A stretch of 64,000 nucleotides of DNA, taken from positions 261,872 through 325,871 of the forward strand of contig WELA01010381.1 in the NCBI GenBank assembly GCA_009602735.1, in the 5' to 3' direction. Positions 18,227 through 29,451 of this stretch are shown here, piece after piece. The notes below the pieces were generated by a model that was given only the letters and a program-made list of their open reading frames with translations, had not been told where the DNA came from and did not search any database. Source of the stretch: Mesotaenium endlicherianum. Its lineage: Eukaryota > Streptophyta > Zygnematophyceae > Zygnematales > Mesotaeniaceae. The position numbers and the translations under genes are program-made. Positions within the stretch are counted from its first letter, which is position 1, and each line of letters begins with the position of its first letter.

Positions 18227-21200
18227 ATTAGGTTTGGTAGCTCCTTACTATCAACTACGGGTTTGTCAACTGAGCCAAAGATGGATCATTCGTGTCAAAT
18301 CTAACTCATATAGCACGGTCCCTTCCACCATTTACAATACTTCATGACTTCCACAATTCTTAACTACATGATTTTTTCCCTTAGTCACAGCTAGCCAGCC
18401 TAGGTGGTCATGAACCATGATAGACATAAAGTGCTTCTTTACATAAAAATGTCATGAGATGGCATGATATAATTGTGGATTCTGACTGCCAAGTGAGTAA
18501 TGTTAAGCACTTTCAGACAACATTCAAGTTCACAACCTCTTCATCTCCAAGACTTTACTAGATATTGCTGCAGTTCAAAATTATTCCAAATTATTCCAAT
18601 TTCAATGTGAAGTAGGAGATGGGTTAGTTGACTTCCTTATGTCTTGTTGGGCATGTGAAAGTCTTTTTCCTGCAGCCCTAATTTCTTTTGAACTCAAATT
18701 GACTATCAATAAAATCAACTTGGTAGTAGCGGGTGCCATCGGTTCCTTGCGTAATCTGCTATCCGTGAGTATTGGATTACCAAGAAAGCATTAAGACAAA
18801 TGCAAGCAATGGGTGGTTCTTTATTTGAAATTTTTCTTCATTGATCGGACATCGTACTGGATATGAGACTTGTGGAAAACTTAAGTAACATAAATGAAGT
18901 GTTTCAAGTGTACAACAAATTTAAAATCAATTGGTCGTCACAACCAACACCAGATATCGCACATAACGGAATTGTTGGTGCAAGATGAATACATAAGTGC
19001 ATTGTGGAGGGACTGCAATCTTAGTCAGGGTTCTTCGTATATTTCTTCTATAAATCTTGCACATATAAATTGTAAAAGAGTAACCCTCTTGTAGATTGAG
19101 TAAAAGCGCCCAAAGTTGAAGTTTGTTTGTGCAAGCGACCAAGCAAGGCGGATACATATCCTCATATCTTAACATACTATTTTCATGCACGGTAGTGACT
19201 ACAATTTTGTTCATACAACAAAAGCAATCAACATACAGCGAATACAAGCAACACGGACGTTGTATCACAAGAATATCATTGCTCTATTACAGGAACATGA
19301 ACTTGATGAAGAAAGGAAGTCATTAATAAGCTTGATAAAAGAAATAGTTGGTAAAGATAGTGCTCAGATTGGTCACACATGCCATTCAATAGGACATGGT
19401 GTATGATTGAAACTCGGGTGATAGCTACAGCTCTTTTTTACACACCCACTTTGTACTAAAAATACTTATGAAGGAATAAAGAGTGATTGACTTGGACAGG
19501 ATGGCAGAGTATGATGTCATGATCTCATTTTAGTTTTGAAATGTTGAGCAAGATTTGACACATGTTGAACACGTGTGCATACCCGCAAATGACAAAATGT
19601 TTACTGGACTCACTGAAATTTAAGTAACTCACTGATAACTATTCTACTGTTTTATCTTCAAATGGACAAGTATTCTTCACGGTTAACTCAACTAAGCAAC
19701 AAAGTACAACAATGCAAGGAGGTCCACGTATTACTTTCATAATTTAATCCTAGGAATATTTTTAACGAGTATTAAAAAAGCAACGGTTAAGCTTCTATTA
19801 TCAAGGTTAATAAACATCACGTGTAGTAAACTTGCAACCTTAGATTCAATTGAATTCACTTTCAATATCTTGAAATGAGAGTTGGCTTTGTCATTGAACC
19901 CCAACTTAAATTACAATCATAAGATAAGTTAATTAATAAACGGCAATGCGATGGCACCACCTATCCAAGAGCTAATTATGTTGGTTGGACCTCGGCAAAC
20001 CAAATCCATGTCCATCTCCTATCAAGCCCGATTTACCATCCACATTATGTCGCAACAGAGACTGTCGGCACACGCATTGGTCCTTCTAAGGTGAGAAAGG
20101 ACTCCAACGTCACGGGACAGACTCGAGGGAGGGACTATTCGCCATAAGTGGACACTGATAGACTAACCTAGGTGCTGTGGCTAAAATCCCCCCCTAACAG
20201 GGGGAAAAGCCCACAACTTATGAGCTGCAAACGCAGAAAAGAATAGCAGGGGTTTGTATTAGGCACTACAGGACAATTGGACACCTACTCACTGACAACA
20301 AAAATGAATTACAACAACTTGCAAGGGTGCTAGGTCAAAGTAGGAAGCTGCTACTCTAGCACGCGAGTGGACTTTACTAAGAATGAGGACGGATCTGCGA
20401 GCAATTAGTATTGTTATGGCCGAGCCTAGGTGTGAGAGCCTCACGACTTGATGTGTGCGAGTTATGTGTGTAATGCAAATTGTGAGCTAAAGCCTAACGA
20501 AGAGCATCAAGTTCTGGTACACAACGAGAGCAAGGACAACACAAGTCGTGGAAAGCGTGATATATCCTAAGCATGAAATTGGACATACAAAAGCTAACGC
20601 CAAAATGGTGTTAGTGTGAGTCTTAAGTAGCGTGCCCTCGCAAATCCATGCCCAGTGCCCACCTACTACCGAAATGAAAAAGGACTCTAACGACTTAGCG
20701 CGATATTCCGTCAGGCCGGCTAATAATGACATTAATGCAAGTGGATCGTCATGAACAGGGGAGTACGATGAGCGTGCGACCGTACGATGACCAACCCCAC
20801 ACCCCACCCCTATTCTCTCTAACCCCTAGCAATTTCGTGGGCATACCCGGGGACATTGCCAAAGGTACATTAACTCTTAATCGCTCGCAACTAAGGATCC
20901 TACTTGGTACCAACAAGCAGGCGAACTTGTGGGTCAATCTTCTCACGTGTGGACGGCAACATCACGTGTGAAGGGAGAGGGAGTGCGCTGGATCGGGCGG
21001 AACCTTACCGTTGCTCAAAAGTAGATCCTCGTGAGCGGATCATAGATCCAAGATTTCACCATAGCCGAAAGTAAGCTAAGTTCTCCTCACCTACCACCCT
21101 AATCCGACTAACCACTAGATCCTGCAATCACCCTCCACCCTCAAGTTCTACCACTAGATATCAAAGGTACTCAACAGCAGAGGGCATGACAATCAGGCAT

Positions 21201-21684
21201 CATTTGGCCATTTCTCAAATATTTGAAGCGAATAGCACCAACAAGAAGATACAACACGCAACTAGACAATTTGTTGTTTTGCCTGGTACGGTCAACTAGC
21301 TCTCAAAGAATGTGTCATCAAGATGACTTACGAAACTTGATTCACTAATAGTGACCGAGTATTAAATTATTGTACGTTATGAAGAAATTGACTATTTATA
21401 TCTAATAACCTATTAATTCATGAGAGCACCCTATAGAATCTTCTATTAAACTCTACAAATATTAACAATAACATGGTATGAATATGCTTGCAAATTGTTA
21501 GAATTTCTGCGACAAGCTATGTTTATGTGTCGTGGTTCAAAATTCATCGCCTAAAGTTTCTATGACCCATGTGCCCTAGATACTATGAGATATTTGGCGT
21601 TGTAACTTCACAATTGACAAGTTCTTTGAGAAAGTGCTGTACGTTGTAGGGACATTTGTATTTTCCTTATTTAGTATGTACTTT
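18227..21684. other. AT-rich intergenic DNA with a diverged LTR-like segment
   Basis: Base composition falls sharply after the HHO gene. No ORF here has recognisable domains. A segment near 19.94-20.05 kb resembles the core of family C LTRs, so part of this region is probably an old LTR whose ends I cannot place. Confidence 0.5.
19937..20045 (-). repeat. Diverged copy of the family C/F LTR core
   Basis: About 105 bp align with the family C LTR core (in the orientation starting TGAAATG), including CGATGGCACC, GGACCTCGG and AACCAAATCCA, at roughly three in four positions by eye. The sense orientation is minus relative to family C. It marks a related but older LTR. Confidence 0.6.
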
Positions 21685-22590
21685 AAGGCCCGGTTTACAG
21701 TAGCCAAATCGATAACGACTTGATTGATTGAAAGTTACAAAGCGGTACCTGCAGGTACATTTTCAATTTGAGCGCGATAAAAGTGTTCTTTACAGTGGTC
21801 TTTAGGCGTGACATGATTGACTAAAGTTGGTAAGAAGATTGATTGAATTTCGTGGTTTCAATCATTGATCAATCGAACTCGGAGCAGGTTAGAAATCCTG
21901 AGATGTTTTCGACCTCTCGAATGATCCATCCTCAACAATCACTCAATCAACAAGGACTGTCGGTATTAGGTAGGGGATGCAAATAAGGATGTACTCGTGG
22001 TGTACCTACCGTTTTTGGCAACGAGTTCGGGACGACAAGGAGTAGAGAAAAAAAAACACAACGTTGGCCAAGTTTCAACAATTAACATTTTTCTGAACCC
22101 ATCGCGCGCAAATGACCTATTGTTTGTGCACACTCTGAAAAGGCTTGACAAGAGCAAGGCGTTGTTGTGGAACGATGCATATGGAAACTGTTGACCCTCC
22201 CTCGCTATTTGGGAGTTGCCAGTACAGTAGTTGCTATTCCATGAGCAGGCTATGGTGTATTTTAAGAGTTGTGTTCGCGGTTGGTGAGGATGTGAGGTTT
22301 CGGCACCCAAAGATCATTTTTAAACAGCAAATTGCACGATGCACGATATTAGAATATGCTTTGTGAGGTCTAACCAATCTTGGAAATTACGGGGAGACAA
22401 AGCGCGACATTATGTGGAGGGGATTTTACCATTTCCCTTAATCATTTGTGCCTGTGCACTGTAATCGCTTTTTTGTGTAGCTGTTTGAACCTTCGTCGTC
22501 TATTTTGTCTTCGTCGCTTCGATCTCATAATTTTCAATTCCGCTATTCGCGTTGATCAACTAAGTGCCTCTGGCCACTGTAAACCAGGCC
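21685..22590. mobile_element. Non-autonomous TIR element, PIF/Harbinger-like
   Basis: The left end GGCCCGGTTTACAGTAGCCA and the inverted right end GGCCTGGTTTACAGTGGCCA match at 18 of 20 positions. TAA lies directly outside both ends (21682-21684, 22591-22593), which fits the 3-bp TWA target duplication of PIF/Harbinger elements. No transposase ORF is present in the 906 bp. TGATTGA-like subterminal motifs recur inside. A hAT element (8-bp duplication) is less likely, because the flanking 8-mers match at only 5 positions. Confidence 0.6.
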
Positions 22591-23100
22591 TAACTCAATG
22601 AGTCACTATAAATGTTAAGAATTCCTATCCTGTAAACTCAACAAGATAAGCTAATATTGTTTTGGCTAAGCTCGTGTGTATGTATGTTGTAACAAATCAT
22701 TGACAAGTTACGGGATTATTGTGAAAGTATAACCATTTTTTGAATCCCATTATTTTCCTTTATATCATGATAAAGTTAGTGCAAACAATTGCAACATCCC
22801 CTCACTTGTTTGTATTGATATCCTTAGAGCCACTTGACAGTGAGCATAATGAACTTATTCTATTCAATGTTTATTCAGTGTATTTATTTAGTGTATATTT
22901 GTGTGGATTTTGGCGCTTGTACAGCTACTTTAGACATTGTCAAAAGTGCCGTAGGATAATCTGCAAGTTGATCAAGCACAACCCTGATATCGCCATGTTC
23001 GCTATTGGATCGGAGGAAAGTCACCATCATTGCAAAAACATAAACTGGACTAAAAGGCCAACTGAAAGGGGCAGAGTGCCCTAGTGGAAGCGTACTCACT
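22591..23100. other. AT-rich spacer
   Basis: No gene or repeat recognised. The left end of element D's LTR probably lies near the right edge of this stretch. Confidence 0.35.
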
Positions 23101-23762
23101 CACAAGGAACCAAACTAGTTGCAATCATACTCTAGAGTGCAACGACACATCACTTAGAAAGCCTAGGAAAATTACTCAACATTTTGAGTAGCAAGAAAGT
23201 GCTAAAATATGAATTAGGATGAAAGACCCTATCATTACAAACCCCTAGAAATTTACAAAAGTGAAAACTGATGAAAAACAAAGAATTCATGCCTATTTAT
23301 AGTTTTCTACGATGACCGCTCGCCCCTACGAGGGAGGGCCACTTAGCAATAAAACTTCTAAGTGTTAGTCATATTGTCCCTTCCATAGTATTTGTGAGTA
23401 GGCCAGATCAGTCTCGTCCTACGTATCGGGCCAATTTTACGTCCACATGCATCCATTGAAATATCTAGAATATACTAACTTAGGCGCGCTAGGCTAAGAA
23501 ACTTCTAGGTAAATTGACCTAGTCGGCACTCCGCGTCAGCCGAAATTACGTGAAGGTTTGAATTCACTCTAACGGCCCAAATTGCTCGATGCTGTCAGTC
23601 AATTTGACGGTTGCGCTCACCGCGAAACAAGGACAGTCGTCGACCAACCTTTAAACCAATTAAACTTCAGAAATCCATAACTTTCTCAATACTTTTCCAA
23701 ATCCGATGAATTTTAAATCAAAATGACCACAAGCATGCACTCTACAATTCTATGACCTTACA
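23100..23762 (-). repeat. Element D 3' LTR (outer end approximate)
   Basis: On the minus strand the LTR begins TGTAAGGTCATAG at 23762, directly after a purine tract. The far end cannot be fixed without the partner LTR. Confidence 0.5.
23292..23302 (-). promoter_or_regulatory. TATA box of the element D LTR
   Basis: CTATAAATAGG on the minus strand is a close match to the plant TATA consensus and lies inside the LTR, about 460 bp from its U3 end. Confidence 0.55.
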
Positions 23763-24892
23763 TTATCCCCCTCCTTAAGATGCAACGTCCTCAAAGCGTT
23801 CAACACATAACGCCTCAACTTACTCTTACAATGAGTCAAGTTGGCCTCTGGCTCCCAAGTGTTGTCGTCCGCATGGTAGCCTTTCCACTTGACCAGATAC
23901 TCTTGGACGAATTGTTGACCTAGCTTGACTCGTTGATCGCCGACAATCGCCTCCACTTCATACTCCAATACATCATCAATCTCGACCGGTGGAGGCGGTG
24001 TAGGTAGTCGTCCTGGATGTCCTTCATTCGGGTCAACGTATGGCCGCAGGTAATTGACATGGAGCACGTGTATACCCCAATGTGAAGGAAGTTCCAACTT
24101 GTAGGCCACTGAATTCACCTGCTTGAGCACCGAAAATGGACCTGTAAATTGTGCTGGCAATTTTCTCTTGCCCGTGAAAGGTAGGTTCGCCGTTGATAAG
24201 AGTACTTTATCGCCCACATGGAATGTCGCTTCCCTCCTGTGGTTGTTAGCATGCTTGACCTGCTCTTCTTGTGCCTTCCGAATACACGTCTTTGCCATGT
24301 CCCAAGTCTTGGCAATCTGCTCCATAAAAGCTTGTGTAGTAGGAACCTGAGTCTCCTTGGCCTTCTCGAGCAATATGTTCCTTGGATGATATACTTCTCT
24401 TCCATAAACCATAGTGAATGATGACTGCTTGGTAGATCCCTGCATGCTGTTGTTGTAGGCAAACTCCAATCTTGGCAGCTTCTCGTCCCACACTGAAGGG
24501 TCTTCCATAGTGAAACTCCTGAACACCTCTTGCAAAGTTCTATTAAGTCTCTCACTTTGCCCGTCTTTGTGAGGATGATAGAATGTGCTCGTACTCAGCT
24601 TGGTCCCCATCAAACTAAACAATGACCGCCAAAAGTTGCTAGTAAACCTTGGATCCCGATTTGAAACAATCATCTTCGGTAATCGATGTAGCCTGAAAAT
24701 ATGATCAAAGAATAATTGTGCCACATCTGCTGCTGTACATGTCTCCTTCATGGGAATGAAGTGGGCCATATTGCTGAGTCTATCGGACACAACCCATACT
24801 ACATCGTGTCCTCGACCACTCACTGGTAAAGATGTGATGAAGTCCATAGCAATCTGCTCCCAAGGATACTCTGGTATAGGCAAAAGTTGCAC
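23750..24892 (-). pseudogene. Element D integrase core, C-terminal domain and chromodomain
   Basis: An open frame of about 380 codons begins at the E insertion border. It has the integrase DD(35)E core: MDFITSLP, then NRDPRFTSNFW and DGQSERLNR. This is followed by the GPY/F-type region (FTGPFSVLKQV) and a chromodomain (LEYEVEAIVGDQR...YLVKWKGYHADDNTWEPE). Chromodomains steer chromovirus integration to marked chromatin. The stop at 23750-23752 lies inside the LTR, so the purine tract itself is translated (KEGD). It is open to its end but separated from the rest of pol by element E. Confidence 0.85.
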
Positions 24893-24908
24893 GGTACCTC
24901 CCGTGTTT
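24893..24908 (-). other. Element D side of the E insertion
   Basis: TGTTT at 24904-24908 pairs with TCTTT at 30373-30377 as a 5-bp target duplication with one mismatch. Confidence 0.5.
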
Positions 24909-24990
24909 TGTAACGATTCGAGCTATTTTAGGCGTATTTGGGACGTTTTCTCAATTACCTAAAGTACGTGATACTATTTATCATATTATT
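24909..24990 (+). repeat. Element E 5' LTR fragment
   Basis: Matches the first part of the 3' LTR at 29452 (TGTAACGAT, then GAGCTATTTTAGGCGTATTT), then diverges abruptly. Confidence 0.75.
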
Positions 24991-25288
24991 TGAGCTTTGA
25001 CGAGTTTACGAAACTCCATTGTATCCATGCTTGCATGTTCTTGCACTTCCAGCCGCATGATCCTAACATTGTACAGTGTTACGAACACTTGTCTCGATTA
25101 CAAAAAATGCACAAGTATCTTGCACCAATTTATATTACTGCATTCATGACAAAACGCTTGTACTCTGACCCGATTACTCGGTTTCAAGCGCGACCAGCAA
25201 TGCAAAATGGGATTTTGGTAAAGGACCTCCATACTTCCCACATTCCTCTCAAGGCGAGGACATTGCTAGTGCTTCTTTGGGGTTAAGT

Positions 25289-25729
25289 ATGACGTTTGAA
25301 ACGAAAGTTTCAGGCAAATCATGCTTTACAGTCATTGACTCAGGCGCATCAGTGAGCTTCATTAGTGCACGTTTTGCACAAGGGATGAAGTTGCTTCCAA
25401 TACTCAGGGACGAGACCCTTCGCCTCGGTGATGGCTCGTTACCTTGTATTTTTTGAACGATTAAATTACCGCTCAGCGTGCAGTCTTTTTATGGGCGTGT
25501 ACAATTCTACGTCACTGAATTGCCGCATGGAATCGACGCAGTTTTGGGTAATGATTGGCTTACGCAAACAAGTGCATTGCTTGACTTTGGTCAAAAGACA
25601 TGCATTGTACGCAAAGGGACCAGGAAGATCACTCTTCAGTCCCTTAAGCCCGATATGGCCTTGGAAAGTCCTTCGAAGACTCTTCTATTGTCCATAAAGC
25701 AAGCTCCACGTGTGGCAAAGCAAAGTTAA
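25289..25729 (+). pseudogene. Element E aspartic protease
   Basis: The frame shows the retropepsin-like active site VIDSGASVSFIS and, further on, the conserved GNDWL motif (HGIDAVLGNDWL). TGA at about 25457 and TAA at 25727-25729 interrupt an otherwise single frame; both fit C-to-T changes (CGA, CAA). The protease would cut the polyprotein. The sequence runs on toward RT after the second stop. Confidence 0.65.
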
Positions 25730-26904
25730 AATGTTTTCTATGGATTACTAAGACCCGATTCCCCAGCCACTCCCACCACGCTCTTTACGGAAGAGCCGAT
25801 GTTAGACGTTACTGATCATGCGGACACACTCATAGCTGAACTTTTTGCTCTTTTGCAAAAGTACAAGTCGGTGTTTTCAAGTAAAATACCAGCCGGGCTT
25901 CCGCCTGATAGGGGTATTGGACATACAATCCCACTCATTCCCGATTCTCCACCGACTTGACGACCAATTTATCGTCTGAGCCCGTTGGAGATGAATGAAT
26001 GAAGGACCAAATTACCGACTTGCTTGGAGAAGGATGGATTGAGCCGAGCTCTTCTCCATTCGGGGCGCCCGTCCTAATTGTTCAAAAGAAAGATGGGATG
26101 CTTAGAATGTGCATTGATTATCGTGCGTTGAACAATATAACGGTCAAGAACCGCTATTTGTTGCCTCGCATTGATGATTTGTTTGATTTGCTGCAGAGGG
26201 CATGCGTGTTCTCCTCGCTTGATTTAGCCCAAGGCTATCATCAAATTGGAATCACACCAGAGAATGTCCTCAAAACAGCGTTTTGTACGCCTATTGGGCA
26301 CTTTCAATACAAAGTCTTAAGTTTTGGACTTACCAATGCACCAGCGACGTTCCAAAGTACGATGAACGATTTGTTTAGACCTTACTTGGGAAAATTCGTC
26401 CAAGTTTACCTCGACGATATCCTCGTCTATTTAAAGAACAAGGACGAGCATTACAAGCACCTCGAATTGGTGTTGCAAATCCTTCGTGAGCAACAGCTGT
26501 ACGCTAAGCTCAAGAAATTTTCCTTCCTAAAGGATGAACTTTTGTACCTGGGACATATAGTGGGTTCGAAAGGGGTGAGCCCAAACCCAGCCAAGATAGC
26601 GTGCGTCACTGACTTGCCTGTCCCGAAAGATGTACACATTGTACGTTCATTCCTTGGGTTTGCTAACTACTTCCGTAAGTTTATGCAAGGTTATTCAGTG
26701 ATGGCCGCGCCACTCACTGCTCTGACAAGGAAAGATAAGACGTTCATTTGGGATGAGTACACGCAACATGCGTTTGAGCGCGTTAAGTATGCACTCACTA
26801 ATGCGCCACTTCTTTCATTAGCTGATCCTGACTTGCCTTACGAGGTAGTCGCCGATGCGTCTGGTGTTGGAATAGGGACTGTTCTGCTAGCCTATCACTT
26901 TTGA
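25730..26904 (+). pseudogene. Element E reverse transcriptase
   Basis: A linker with GLPPDRGIGHTIPL leads into the RT. A small frameshift near 25990 comes before the open part at 25999. Visible motifs are [48 protein letters not shown] and the catalytic YLDD at about 26410. The connection domain follows to VVADASGVGIGTVLL, the start of RNase H, where a frameshift near 26895 ends the frame. Confidence 0.85.
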
Positions 26905-27174
26905 GAGTCGAAAGCTGACAACTACTGAACAAAATTACTCAACGACAGAGCAGAAGCTCTGGACAGTGATATACGCTTTGAAAACTTGGCAATGTTATTT
27001 GGAAGGCTGCAAGGGTTTGACAGTGGTTACGGACCACTGCCCACCTACCATTTTTCAAATTCAGCCAACGCTATCGAGGAGACATACGAGATGGTCTGAG
27101 TTCTTGCAACGATTTCACTCTGAGTGGGCATATCGCCCAGGCCGCAACAATGTTGCTGATCCTCTAAGTTAATT
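26905..27174 (+). pseudogene. Element E RNase H
   Basis: After a frameshift the RNase H domain continues: LTTTEQNYSTTEQ, VIYALKTWQCYLEG, VVTDHCPPT and RPGRNNVADPLS, the usual end of gypsy RNase H. It is degenerate and inactive as it stands. Confidence 0.7.
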
Positions 27175-28104
27175 TCCTCATCACCACTTGATGTTGGGAA
27201 TTGTTGCTAGCTTGCGAGAACCAAACGGTCAGGTTTCGAGGGCGGCCACCCTTGATTCTGCTGTACCCTCCCAGACGTCTGACCGCAACCAGCCTGGTGA
27301 CGCGGGCACACCAGATTTGGATAGCATGCATAACTCGGAAGTTCTTGACCTGCATCAACTATTTCATGAGGGCTATCTCAAACAATGGGCACAATGGGCG
27401 CATTGCTGTCCCACAAGGCCGAGTAAGACATGTGCTACTACGAGAAGCGCATGACTCTCCTTAATCAGGTCACCATGGAATTACCAAAACCACGCACGCT
27501 TCGCGCCGAGGGTACATTTGGCCGTCCCTTAAGGTTGATGTTGCCGAGTACATCGTCAACTGCGCAACATGTCACAGGAATAAGCCGAGCCATACGTTGC
27601 CAGCTGGGAAGTTGCAACCACTGGAACTTGCATGTGCTCCTTGGGAAAGCATAAGCCTCAACTTTGTTGTGGAATTGCCTACTACCAATAGAGGACACAA
27701 TGGGGTGTTAACGATCGTGGATCGTTTCACTAAGATGGTGCACTTTGTGGCCCACAAAACCATCGCTTGATGCCGTCGAGACCGCGCGTCTCTTCGTGGA
27801 TCATGTGTTCAAGTTGCATCGCATGCCGAAAGAAATCATAAGTCATCGCGACAGTAGATTTACAAGCCACTTCTGGCAGGAAGTTTGCTCGCATTTCGGC
27901 ACGAACCTTAAGATGTCAACTAGCTTCCATCCTCAGACCGATGGTCAGACAGAGCGCTTGAACCGCGTTCTGCAACAATTCCTTAGGCATTATGTGAATC
28001 CTCACCAAGACAACTGGGACACCCTCCTTTTAGTTGCAGAGTTCGCAGTTAATAATGCTTATCAAGAAAGTGTTAAGGAAACTCCATTTTTCCTTAACTA
28101 TGGG
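27175..28104 (+). pseudogene. Element E integrase, first part
   Basis: The zinc-binding region at about 27440-27600 is broken by frameshifts. The core is clear from 27745: ARLFVDHVFKLHRMPKEIIS, SRFTSHFWQEV, HPQTDGQTERLNR, then FFLNYG, where the family B solo LTR enters at 28105. The integrase would insert the element DNA. Confidence 0.75.
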
Positions 28105-28607
28105 TGTAGTGATTTGAGTTATTATATTTTAGTTCGCATATATTTTAATGTTTTCAAATATATTTGGAGTAGTATTGTGTGGAGTCAAGTGTGAATAGGT
28201 ACTCTAGTAACTTGGTTCATGTCCTTTGAACCTTCCAAGGCATTTTCGAAGTTAGAGGAAAGACCTAGAAGAACTCCATGTGGCAAAAGTCAGATGTGCC
28301 ATTTTTAGGTCAAAAGGACATGTGTACATTATTCTAGAAAGAGGTGGCAAGTTTTGGGATGTGTTGGGTGCCAACACATCAACATACACCTTCCTAGAAA
28401 TTACTTATGTAGCAAGTATATAAACAAGAGCTAGAACATAGAAAGACATTCGAGAATCACTCTTGTACTTGCCAAAATCCAGAAATATATTAACTTTCAA
28501 GAAGCCATCTCTCTTTCAAGAAGCTACCACTTGTGTTCAAAGATCCTTGTCTTGAATAGATAAAGTATTCTGTTTTACTAAGTACTTTATCTATCTGTTT
28601 CACTACA
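28105..28607 (+). mobile_element. Solo LTR of family B
   Basis: This 503-bp sequence begins TGTAGTG and ends CACTACA. It is the reverse complement of the LTRs at 48280-48782 and 54457-54959, with the same length. ATGGG flanks it on both sides (28100-28104, 28608-28612), a perfect 5-bp target duplication. It is therefore the remnant of a full B element lost by LTR-LTR recombination. The integrase frame of element E resumes on the other side. Confidence 0.93.
28417..28424 (+). promoter_or_regulatory. TATA box of the family B LTR (solo copy)
   Basis: TATATAAA in the LTR sense strand. The same position is conserved in both LTRs of the intact B element. Confidence 0.5.
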
Positions 28608-29200
28608 ATGGGCGACGTCCGCACACTCCCCTGACACACGTCGTTCAAGGTCAGACGAGGATGTCAACCACGAGAGTGCCAAGTGCACGCCTATTTTTCT
28701 CATTCTCTTCAAGAGGTGCACAAAAACGCGAAGTTGGCTTTAGCCGCTGCTCGAGATCGGCAGAAAACGTTTGCTGACACGCACAGGACTGAGTTAAGTT
28801 TTCAAGTTGGCAATAAAGTACTTTTGCAAACTAAAAACCTCCAACACAAGCACCCAGGAAAGCGCAAGCATCTGCCTCGCTGGGTAGGCCCTTTTATCGT
28901 TATCGCAAAGGTTGGACCTGTTGCATACCAACTGGATTTGCCTAAATCCATGGGGCGAACGCATCCTGTGTTCCATGTCAGTTTACTTAAGCTGTTTAGG
29001 TCCGATGGCCGCTATTAGCCGCAAGCACCGGAATTGGAACTCGCCGATGATGATAAGGCCTGGAATGTAGAGGAGGTCTTAGGACACCGCTACACTCGTC
29101 ATAAGCCTCCTCGAGTGGAGCTTTAGATAAAGTGGCTTGATTACGATTCCAGCTGGAATTCGTACAAACCACAGGACGAAATCCTACATAACTGTTCAAC
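28608..29200 (+). pseudogene. Element E integrase C-terminus and chromodomain
   Basis: The frame resumes after the solo LTR. The C-terminal integrase region has VGNKVLLQTKNL, WVGPFIVIAKVG and HPVFHVSLLK. After a TAG at about 29016 a chromodomain-like segment follows (WNVEEVLGHR ... IKWLDYDSSWNSYKP) with one more in-frame stop. It belongs to a chromovirus, like D, B and C. Confidence 0.7.
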
Positions 29201-29436
29201 AATATTGGTTACGATGGGCTGCCGCTCAACAGTTTTGTCCCACAGGCAATGTGCTACCCGGGCCAATTCGTAAGCCAAGGAACAAACGCAAAAGAGCCGC
29301 GGCCAACTAATCACTCTTTTTCCGTCACTGTGATGATGCATAGTCCAATTGCTCACCACTGTTTTCCGATAGTGAAGGCTAGTATTGACACATTCGGACT
29401 TAAAAGACGTACGCTTAACGAGGACGTTATGTTCTT

Positions 29437-29451
29437 TTAAGGGGGGAGGAG
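29437..29451 (+). promoter_or_regulatory. Polypurine tract of element E
   Basis: TTAAGGGGGGAGGAG abuts the 3' LTR start at 29452. Confidence 0.75.

Noticed and set aside
18894-19406. Short overlapping ORFs in AT-rich DNA
   Set aside because: No domains, no coding-like composition, and low complexity explains them.
21677-22598. hAT classification of the TIR element
   Set aside because: The flanking 8-mers match at only 5 of 8 positions, whereas TAA matches exactly at both ends.
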